From assembly GCA_003158355.1 (NCBI GenBank), contig PMIV01000116.1, positions 1 through 5,136 of the forward strand: a stretch of 5,136 nt of DNA, given 5' to 3'. A program made the translations under genes and the position numbers. Source of the stretch: Anaerolineaceae bacterium (GTDB lineage: Bacteria; Chloroflexota; Anaerolineae; Anaerolineales; Anaerolineaceae). The notes below the pieces were generated by a model. That model saw nothing but the letters and a program-made list of their open reading frames with translations, was not told where the DNA came from and made no database searches. Below are positions 1 through 5,136 of this stretch, piece by piece (the first letter of the stretch is position 1; each line of letters opens with the position of its first letter).

Positions 1-1533
1 AATAAAGGTTTCGCCACCTTTACTCATCCCGGCTGCCTGCAAGACCAAATATACAGCCTCAGGGATCGTCATAAAATATCGTTTCATATCTGGATGAGTA
101 ATTGTGATCGGTCCACACCTAGCAATCTGTCGTTTGAATAAGGGTACAACGCTACCTCGGCTGCCCAAAACATTACCAAACCGCACCACGCAATAAGCAC
201 TTCCAGTGCGGTGAGCTGCATCCAAAACGATCATCTCTGCAAAGCGTTTGGATGCGCCCATGACATTCACCGGACGAATAGCCTTGTCTGTGGAAATCAT
301 CACCAGACGGTTAACCTTGAACTTTTCACACGCTTTGACGATATTGCGTGTGCCCATTACATTATTATTGATAGCTTCGTCTATGTTCATTTCCATCATG
401 GGTACATGTTTATGCGCTGCAGCGTGAAAAACAACTTCGGGATGATATTTCTTGAAGATCCCTTCAATACGCGGATAATCGCGTATATCTGCAATCACCG
501 GGAATATCGGTAACGAAGGAAAAAGTTCTTGCAGTTCCAGCAGCGCCTCAAAGATGCTATTCTCGCCGTGGCCCAACAAAATCAAACCGGTCGGGCTCCA
601 ACGGGCAATTTGCCGGCAAATCTCACGGCCAATCGATCCCCCCGCCCCGGTGACCAGCACAATTCGCCCGCTGATAACGGAACCCACCAACTCACCTTTT
701 ATATAACTGGGTTGTCTGCGTAAAAGGTCAGTGATATCCACTTCTCGCAAGCGGCTCACGCTAACCTTGCCGCCTATCAATTCGTAAATGCCCGGCATGG
801 TCCTGAAAGGAATCCCCTTCAAGCGGCATACATCGGCCACCAACCGAATTACCTTTCCCCCTGCACTGGGAATGGCAATAATCACTTCATCAATTTTTTT
901 GTTTTCAACAACTCGCCCGATATCCGTTAATGTACCCACCACCGGTATTCCGTGAATCTGTTGGCGCAGCTTGGTCAAGTTATCATCCAAGAAACCTACC
1001 GGGATCAGGTTTAATTCCGGGTTTTTTTCCAATTCGCGAACGACCATTGCACCAGCATCCCCCGCACCAATGATCAAAGCTCGTTTGCTGCTTTTTTTTT
1101 GTAGTTTAGAAATTGAATTCTGGCTGTCTGCGATCACCCGTAACCCTAAACGGATTCCTCCTACCAAAATTAAAGTCAACAACCAATCGATAATGAAAGT
1201 TCCACGAGTGTAATGCGGAAATACTCTGGCCATAGCCAGTATGACCATTACCAAAGAAACGACAACAGAACTGGTTGAAACCCCCAGAACAATCACCTTT
1301 AGTTCCTGAATGCTTGCATAGGACCAAAGCCGTTTGTACATGCCAAATAAATAAAATACCAACGGTTTTACCACCAAAGCGACACCGATCATCCAATAGG
1401 CAGATAGAGCATAAGGGTCGAATTGGTCCATGTACTCGAATCGCAGTGCATACGCGCCTAAAACGGCCGCAACAATGGCCACAAGATCAATTACTAAAAT
1501 GTAACGATTCTGAAACGTAGCCTTGTTCTTCAT
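1..1533 (-). CDS. Membrane-bound nucleotide-sugar 4,6-dehydratase/epimerase (FlaA1/CapD/PglF family), C-terminus cut by window edge
   Basis: Open from ATG at 1533 to the left edge: 511 codons without a stop, so the gene is partial. The family usually has about 600-650 residues, so roughly the last 100 or more are missing. Four hydrophobic segments (about 11-30, 44-64, 79-101, 112-132) are followed by a first Rossmann domain with GAGDAG at 156-161. A second, catalytic SDR domain has TGAGGSIG at 295-302, FHAAAHKHVPMME at 369-381, and the active-site block STDKA through MGASK (T415, D416, K417, M425, K429). The usual SDR Tyr is Met425, as in long PglF/WbpM-type enzymes. By family, it converts UDP-GlcNAc or a similar UDP-sugar to a 4-keto-6-deoxy sugar at the cytoplasmic membrane face; the exact substrate is not visible. 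The start follows the previous stop by 2 nt and has an AAAGGA site 8 nt upstream, so it is translated as part of the polysaccharide operon. Family call is very sure; substrate is open. Confidence 0.95.
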   Translation of the reverse strand, partial: MKNKATFQNRYILVIDLVAIVAAVLGAYALRFEYMDQFDPYALSAYWMIGVALVVKPLVFYLFGMYKRLWSYASIQELKVIVLGVSTSSVVVSLVMVILAMARVFPHYTRGTFIIDWLLTLILVGGIRLGLRVIADSQNSISKLQKKSSKRALIIGAGDAGAMVVRELEKNPELNLIPVGFLDDNLTKLRQQIHGIPVVGTLTDIGRVVENKKIDEVIIAIPSAGGKVIRLVADVCRLKGIPFRTMPGIYELIGGKVSVSRLREVDITDLLRRQPSYIKGELVGSVISGRIVLVTGAGGSIGREICRQIARWSPTGLILLGHGENSIFEALLELQELFPSLPIFPVIADIRDYPRIEGIFKKYHPEVVFHAAAHKHVPMMEMNIDEAINNNVMGTRNIVKACEKFKVNRLVMISTDKAIRPVNVMGASKRFAEMIVLDAAHRTGSAYCVVRFGNVLGSRGSVVPLFKRQIARCGPITITHPDMKRYFMTIPEAVYLVLQAAGMSKGGETFI

Positions 1534-1535
1534 AT

Positions 1536-2957
1536 TTAGAGTCCTTTAAACCCAACGACTGCACCTATTGTGCGAATCAGGATCGTTAAATCAAGCATTG
1601 GGTTACGGTGCTTGATGTAATAGAGGTCATACTCAAGTTTAACTGCAGTATCTTCAACTGTGGAAGCATAGCGTTGATTAATTTGCGCCCAACCGGTCAG
1701 CCCGGGACGAACAAAAAGGCGCCCACGGTAGAAAGGTAATTTCTTTTGGAACTGGTTGACCAATTCGATCTGTTCTGAACGTGGGCCAACCAAGCTCATT
1801 TCACCCTTTAAGATATTGACCACCTGCGGTAATTCATCCACATGGCTGCGGCGCAGCCATTTTCCCAACCGTGTCACGCGCTGATCGTTGACAGTCGCCA
1901 TGCGTGCCACACCGTCTTTTTCAGCATCTTTTGCCATGGTTCGAAATTTATGAATTTTATAGGGAACTCCATTTTTACCAACGCGAGGTTGATGATAAAA
2001 AATTGGCAAACCGCTGTCGATGATGATCAACAGGGAAACAAGCGGGAAAATGATAACCAGAAGAATACCACCGATCAGGCTGCCCATAATATCGATGATG
2101 CGTTTGGCAGACTCGTAAAAGGAACTGACGTGCATTTGATCGATGAATGAACGCAGCATCCAATCAGATTGCAGTAAAAAAATGGGAACCCGGCCAAACA
2201 AGTCTTCATATTCTACAGGCAAAGAAGTAACTTCAATCCCCTGTTCTTCTGCATATAAGATATTTCTGAACAGATCTGGGTTAAGCTCCCCGGAAATTGC
2301 AAAGATCAGATCGGAGATATTGTTTTCCTGAATTCGCTGCATGAGCGATTCTCCGGTACCAACAACCGGAAATCCTTCAATGACCTGTCCCTGTTTATTT
2401 AAATCGTCATCGATATAACCTGCAATGACAAAAGGCATTGGGTAAATTTCGTGGATCATTTTCACCAGACTAGAACCGGCTTTTCCTGCACCAATGATCA
2501 AAACCCTGCGTAAGAATACAGGCGCAGTGAAAATCTGGATGTATAAAAAACGCCAGAAGATCGTTAAAATTGTGGCACTGATGACAAAAATTGCCACTCC
2601 ACTTCGGGGCAATGAATTCGGTGATGAGAGAAAGAAAACGATCAAGTAGGCTAAAAGACAAATGATGGCAGCCTGGGCTACTCCCCTTAAGGTATCTTTA
2701 CGCCGGTTCGCTCTGCGAATATCATAAAGGTCAATCATGATCAGAAGCCAAAACACAGGCAATAAATAGAACCAAAATGGAGCACGCTGCCCCAGAAATG
2801 CCCCAGAAAAATCCAACCAGTCTTTTTGAGCCCAAGAAAACAGCGCAATAAAAACGGACAAATAGGAAACGATCAAATCACCAATTAATAGGACAATTTT
2901 CCGTTCCCGAACACGGATTCGCCATTGGGTTTTCGAATTAATTCGCTCTACTCCCAT
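1536..2957 (-). CDS. Polyprenyl-phosphate glycosyl-1-phosphate transferase (initiating sugar transferase, WbaP/WcaJ-type)
   Basis: This 473-residue protein is full length for the large bacterial sugar-transferase family. It transfers a sugar 1-phosphate from a nucleotide sugar to undecaprenyl phosphate, the first membrane step of polysaccharide assembly. Order of parts: hydrophobic segments at about 20-40, 61-77, 95-111 and 121-140; a Rossmann-like domain with GAGKAG at 156-161 and YIDDD at 181-185; a membrane helix or re-entrant segment at about 286-313; then the catalytic domain. Catalytic landmarks are KFRTM 337-341, the Asp-Glu dyad D374-E375 in DELPQ, EMSLVGPRS 386-394, PGLTGWAQI 418-426, and a conserved C-terminal stretch YDLYYIKHR at 443-451. 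The motif usually read as VGPRP is VGPRS here. The start ATG has a good AAGGA site 5 nt upstream that overlaps the stop region of the glycosyltransferase gene before it (9 nt gap). The sugar transferred (hexose, or an amino-deoxy sugar made by the next gene's product) cannot be decided from sequence alone. Confidence 0.97.
   Translation of the reverse strand: MGVERINSKTQWRIRVRERKIVLLIGDLIVSYLSVFIALFSWAQKDWLDFSGAFLGQRAPFWFYLLPVFWLLIMIDLYDIRRANRRKDTLRGVAQAAIICLLAYLIVFFLSSPNSLPRSGVAIFVISATILTIFWRFLYIQIFTAPVFLRRVLIIGAGKAGSSLVKMIHEIYPMPFVIAGYIDDDLNKQGQVIEGFPVVGTGESLMQRIQENNISDLIFAISGELNPDLFRNILYAEEQGIEVTSLPVEYEDLFGRVPIFLLQSDWMLRSFIDQMHVSSFYESAKRIIDIMGSLIGGILLVIIFPLVSLLIIIDSGLPIFYHQPRVGKNGVPYKIHKFRTMAKDAEKDGVARMATVNDQRVTRLGKWLRRSHVDELPQVVNILKGEMSLVGPRSEQIELVNQFQKKLPFYRGRLFVRPGLTGWAQINQRYASTVEDTAVKLEYDLYYIKHRNPMLDLTILIRTIGAVVGFKGL
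1542..1547 (-). promoter_or_regulatory. Ribosome binding site of the dehydratase gene
   Basis: AAAGGA on the minus strand lies 8 nt before the ATG at 1533, inside the last codons of the upstream transferase gene. It fixes the dehydratase start and suggests translational coupling between the two genes, whose stop and start are 2 nt apart. Confidence 0.7.
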
Positions 2958-2962
2958 TTTTG

Positions 2963-2968
2963 TCCTTC
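2963..2968 (-). promoter_or_regulatory. Ribosome binding site of the sugar transferase, overlapping the upstream stop codon
   Basis: The minus strand reads GAAGGAC, whose first two bases belong to the TGA stop of the glycosyltransferase (2969-2967). GAAGGA ends 5 nt before the transferase ATG at 2957. The overlap of stop and Shine-Dalgarno site points to coupled translation. Confidence 0.75.
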
Positions 2969-3956
2969 AATTAGTTTTCTTGATAATGCTCCACCAAAAG
3001 CCGGTGCCCCACGAAAAGTGCATGGTCATGATCGCCAGCGGTATGCCTATCAGCAATAACAAATTCTTTTGCTTTACAACCTCTGGAATAGAACCAGCCA
3101 AAAGAATGAATAAATAAAGGGCAACCACTAGGATAAATAACCAACGTGCGATCTGCCAGAACGAGGCTAATAATAATAACATCAAAATACCAAAAACAAA
3201 AAGGGGAGGAAGCGCCTGCCGCCAGCGAATCGTTTGTGGATATCGCTTCAGCATCTGGAACTTATAGTACCCATAAGTGAAATACTGTCGAGCCAATGAG
3301 GATAGATCCGGACGGGAATAATAAGTAGCGCGAATGGCCGGGTCGACCCAAATTCGTCCACCAACGGCGCGTAAACGCGCATTTAATTCATAGTCTTCAT
3401 TGGCGATCAGGGATTCATCGTAGAAGCCAATTTCATCAAACACTTTGCGTGCATACGTGCCGAAGGCTACAGTATCTGCGTAACTGGCTGTTTTTGCCCA
3501 ACGGTACTTGGCGTCTCCCACTCCCAGCGGATGCCGGGTGGCGACCGCGATTCCTTTTGCGATCCAGGTGGCGCTACCAGGTTGAATATCGATCACCCCG
3601 CCGATATCCTCCCCTTTGCCTTCGTCAAAGGCTTGTACACTGAGAGCGATATAATCCTGCGCCGGAATGGTGTGCGCATCCATGCGGATGACCAGATCAC
3701 CGGTTGCAGCCTCGATGGCCCGATTGAGAGCGGCAGGGATAACTCTTTTGGCATTATCGATAATAGAAATCTTTGGCAGTTCGTGCTGTTGTTGAAATTG
3801 CCTGATCAAAGATCGAGTTTGATCCGTAGACATTCCATCAGAAAAGATCACTTCCATATCCCCTAACGGATAGGTTTGTGCAATGATCGAATTTAACAAA
3901 AGAACAATTCTGGCTTCTTCGTTGTAACAGGGAATGATCAGAGAGACACGTACCAT
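2967..3956 (-). CDS. Family 2 glycosyltransferase, succinoglycan ExoA-like
   Basis: This 329-residue protein has a GT-A fold domain from the very N-terminus (SLIIPCYNEE at 5-14), so no earlier start is needed. Visible landmarks: FSDGMSTDQT 38-47 (nucleotide-binding Asp40); the AKRVIPAALNRAI block 69-81; RMDAHTIP 91-98, where the metal-binding DxD is read as D93-A-H95, as is usual in ExoA-type enzymes; GGVIDIQPGS 119-128; and ANEDYELNARLR 185-196, with E187-D188 as the likely catalytic-base region. After about residue 250 come two or three hydrophobic segments (about 250-290 and 298-315) that should anchor it in the membrane with the active site in the cytoplasm. By family, it adds one sugar from a nucleotide donor to a lipid-linked growing oligosaccharide; donor and linkage are not readable. 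The start has only a weak Shine-Dalgarno site (GGA 12 nt upstream). It is the first polysaccharide gene after ridA, across a 49-nt gap, and is coupled to the transferase gene downstream. Confidence 0.93.
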   Translation of the reverse strand: MVRVSLIIPCYNEEARIVLLLNSIIAQTYPLGDMEVIFSDGMSTDQTRSLIRQFQQQHELPKISIIDNAKRVIPAALNRAIEAATGDLVIRMDAHTIPAQDYIALSVQAFDEGKGEDIGGVIDIQPGSATWIAKGIAVATRHPLGVGDAKYRWAKTASYADTVAFGTYARKVFDEIGFYDESLIANEDYELNARLRAVGGRIWVDPAIRATYYSRPDLSSLARQYFTYGYYKFQMLKRYPQTIRWRQALPPLFVFGILMLLLLASFWQIARWLFILVVALYLFILLAGSIPEVVKQKNLLLLIGIPLAIMTMHFSWGTGFWWSIIKKTN

Positions 3957-4005
3957 TTTTATTTAATTTCCAATTCTCAATAGGTTGTGAACTGTTTAAT
4001 GTAAG

Positions 4006-4401
4006 TTATTTATTGAGGATCGCAATCGCTTCAATTTCTACCAGAGCATTCTTTGGCAGTGCCGCCACTTGAATTGCCGATCTGGCCGGGAAGCTTTCGG
4101 TGAAAAACTCAGCGTAAATACTGTTCATCTTTGAAAAATCCGCCATGTCCTTGAGAAATACAGTCGTTTTGACAACACTGTTCAAATTTGAATGAGCGCT
4201 TTCCAAAATAGCCTTCAAATTTAAAAGCGCCTGCCTTGTCTCCGCCTCAACCCCACCCGCAATAATAGAACCTGAAGCAGGCTCAAGTCCAAGCTGCCCT
4301 GATGTAAAGACAAGCTGACCCGCAACCACCCCTAATGAATATGGTCCAATCGCTGCCGGACCATTTTCTACTTTAACGCTTGTTTTTTCGATTCCCTTCA
4401 T
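4006..4401 (-). CDS. ridA: RidA family reactive enamine/imine deaminase (YjgF/YER057c/UK114)
   Basis: RidA proteins hydrolyse the reactive 2-aminoacrylate-type enamines/imines released by PLP enzymes such as threonine or serine dehydratase, and act as cytosolic trimers. From ATG 4401 the product has 131 residues, the usual family size. Visible signatures: GPAAIGPYS 14-22 with the conserved Tyr21, FTSGQLGL 32-39, ARSAIQVAALPKNALVEIEA 106-125 containing the active-site Arg107 (the carboxylate-binding Arg105 of E. coli RidA) and Glu122. An upstream in-frame ATG at 4431 would add 10 residues, but it has no ribosome site. The ATG at 4401 has a GGAGGT a few nt upstream, and its N-terminus (MKGIEK) fits the family. 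Context says little about a special role: cydB ends upstream behind a terminator, and a polysaccharide gene starts 49 nt downstream. The position of Arg107 predicts an active deaminase rather than a degenerate homologue. Confidence 0.93.
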   Translation of the reverse strand: MKGIEKTSVKVENGPAAIGPYSLGVVAGQLVFTSGQLGLEPASGSIIAGGVEAETRQALLNLKAILESAHSNLNSVVKTTVFLKDMADFSKMNSIYAEFFTESFPARSAIQVAALPKNALVEIEAIAILNK

Positions 4402-4405
4402 GATA

Positions 4406-4411
4406 ACCTCC
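4406..4411 (-). promoter_or_regulatory. Strong ribosome binding site deciding the ridA start
   Basis: GGAGGT on the minus strand lies 4 nt before the ATG at 4401 (5 nt from GGAGG). It is the best Shine-Dalgarno site in the window. It lies inside the extension that would be coded if the ATG at 4431 were used, so it argues for the shorter protein. Confidence 0.8.
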
Positions 4412-4443
4412 ATACGAATAACTGTCTTCATTTTATGCTATCA

Positions 4444-4472
4444 GATAAAAAAGGTAAATACAAACGTGCCAA
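4444..4472 (-). promoter_or_regulatory. Possible ridA promoter (weak prediction)
   Basis: On the minus strand TTGGCA (4472-4467) matches the sigma-70 -35 consensus at five of six positions. It is followed after 17 nt by TTTATC (4449-4444), a poor -10 match (three of six). The pair lies between the cydB terminator and ridA, where a promoter is expected. The region is AT-rich, so chance matches are likely. Confidence 0.22.
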
Positions 4473-4479
4473 AGAAAAT

Positions 4480-4511
4480 AAAAAAGATTCCCTTTTCAGA
4501 GAATCTTTTTT
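4480..4511 (-). terminator. Rho-independent terminator downstream of cydB
   Basis: A perfect 11-bp inverted repeat (4480-4490 with 4501-4511) encloses a 10-nt loop. On the minus strand the second arm runs into a U-rich tract (TTTTTTATTTTCTTT), and the hairpin begins 16 nt after the cydB stop, as expected for a terminator. The GC part of the stem is short (GATTC/GAATC), so its strength is uncertain. The plus strand also ends in eight Ts (4506-4513), making the hairpin symmetrical, although no plus-strand gene needs it here. Confidence 0.8.
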
Positions 4512-4527
4512 TTACGAACCATGACCT

Positions 4528-5136
4528 TTAATACTTTAAGTCTTCGCTTTCACTGGTGATCCGTTTGCGGAAAACCCAGTAAGCCCAGGCTGTATAGGCC
4601 AGGACCACAGGAACCAGGAATAGAGCAACCTTTGCCATTACTGTTAGTGTGTAATTGCTTGAAGCAGCGTTATAAATGGTGAGGTTGAACGCCGGGTCGA
4701 GGCTGGAGATCATCACATTGGGGAAAAGTTGCCAGAAAACGGCCGCGGTGGTGAGCAATATTGCAACTCCTGAAAGCACAAACGCCCAGCCGGAGCGCTT
4801 TTTCGCGATCAACACCCGGACGGCCGTCAACGCTACAAATACAGCAATCAGAGCCAAACCTGCATTGAAACCAAACCCGCTAAACAAAGTTGACCATTTG
4901 TAACTAAAAACAATCAAAACGGCAAAAGCAATGAACTCGGCCAACCACAATCCATTCGTCACCTTTTCGACTTTCTGTAAAGTTGCACCGGTCGTTTTTA
5001 TTGAGAGGAATAAAGCTCCATGCAGAGTAAATCCGATGAGGGAGACGATGCCGGCAATCAGGGCAAATGGATTGAGTAAATTCCAAAATCCGCCGGTGTA
5101 TTGCATGGCTGCATCGATGGGAACACCTTTAACGAT
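4528..5136 (-). CDS. cydB: Cytochrome bd ubiquinol oxidase subunit II (CydB), N-terminal part off the right edge
   Basis: The frame is open to the right edge and gives 202 C-terminal residues. An internal ATG at 5106 is not the start: in-frame codons upstream of it read IVKGVPIDAA, matching the conserved GVP(I/L)D segment of CydB. CydB subunits usually have about 340-380 residues, so roughly 140-170 are missing. CydB is the integral-membrane partner of CydA in the bd quinol oxidase, which reduces oxygen to water with high affinity. Visible landmarks, numbered from the window edge: LLNPFALIAG 20-29, HGALFL 39-44, five hydrophobic helices, then a family-typical C-terminal block with LFPNVM, LTIYNAASS and AYWVFRKRI. 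The haem ligands sit in CydA, not in this chain. cydA is expected just beyond the right edge, upstream. A hairpin terminator follows the stop. The gene appears intact where visible; it indicates microaerobic respiration or oxygen scavenging in the host. Confidence 0.96.
   Translation of the reverse strand: MVKGVPIDAAMQYTGGFWNLLNPFALIAGIVSLIGFTLHGALFLSIKTTGATLQKVEKVTNGLWLAEFIAFAVLIVFSYKWSTLFSGFGFNAGLALIAVFVALTAVRVLIAKKRSGWAFVLSGVAILLTTAAVFWQLFPNVMISSLDPAFNLTIYNAASSNYTLTVMAKVALFLVPVVLAYTAWAYWVFRKRITSESEDLKY

Noticed and set aside
211..513. Plus-strand ORF of 100 codons
   Set aside because: It lies entirely antisense to the conserved catalytic domain of the dehydratase, has no ribosome site and no recognisable protein features; it is a shadow.
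1106..1396. Minus-strand ORF of 96 codons inside the dehydratase gene
   Set aside because: It is another frame of the same strand across the membrane and linker region of the dehydratase, whose own frame is continuous and conserved.
1842..2150. Plus-strand ORF of 102 codons opposite the sugar transferase
   Set aside because: The opposite strand codes for conserved transferase motifs; the plus-strand product has no coherent features.
1064..2502. 15-nt direct repeat (1064-1078 and 2488-2502) as a recombination or mobile-element mark
   Set aside because: Both copies code for the same LIIGA part of the Rossmann nucleotide-binding loop in the same frame; protein constraint explains the match.
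3531..3866. Plus-strand ORF of 111 codons opposite the glycosyltransferase
   Set aside because: It is antisense to the conserved GT2 core (DAH and surrounding motifs) and looks like a chance open frame.
3957..4005. Promoter or terminator in the gap between ridA and the glycosyltransferase
   Set aside because: Only weak -35/-10-like words with poor matches and no stable inverted repeat with a T-run could be found by eye.
5104..5106. ATG at 5106 as the start of a 192-residue membrane protein
   Set aside because: The frame stays open upstream to the window edge and codes for the conserved GVPID segment of CydB, so this is an internal Met of a truncated gene.

Overview
All five genes in this window lie on the minus strand, so they are transcribed from right to left. 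In that order they are: the 3' part of a cytochrome bd oxidase subunit II gene (cydB), a hairpin terminator, a small RidA-family gene, and three genes of a surface-polysaccharide locus. The three are an ExoA-like family 2 glycosyltransferase, a membrane-bound polyprenyl-phosphate glycosyl-1-phosphate transferase (the initiating enzyme), and a membrane-bound nucleotide-sugar 4,6-dehydratase/epimerase. Both edges cut a gene: cydB loses its N-terminal half on the right, and the dehydratase loses its C-terminus on the left.

The polysaccharide genes are tightly packed, with gaps of 9 and 2 nt and Shine-Dalgarno sites inside or overlapping the preceding gene's end. They almost certainly form one transcription unit that continues past the left edge. 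The likely division of labour is as follows. The dehydratase makes a modified UDP-sugar on the cytoplasmic face of the membrane. The transferase loads the first sugar phosphate onto undecaprenyl phosphate. The ExoA-like enzyme adds a later sugar. The final product (exopolysaccharide, capsule or protein glycan) cannot be read from this window. cydB and ridA look like ordinary housekeeping genes that happen to lie upstream. A terminator separates cydB from ridA. No convincing terminator separates ridA from the glycosyltransferase.

The organism is a bacterium of moderate GC content with Shine-Dalgarno-led genes and a bd-type terminal oxidase. The protein style (the VGPRS variant in the transferase, the CydB C-terminus) brings anaerobic Chloroflexota such as Anaerolineae to mind. 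That is an impression only and was not tested by any search.

I found no RNA genes, CRISPR array, insertion sequence, attachment site or undescribed system. Points worth a second look are the parallel membrane/Rossmann front halves of two neighbouring enzymes, a Met in place of the usual catalytic Tyr in the dehydratase, a better start for ridA, and a few motif variants.
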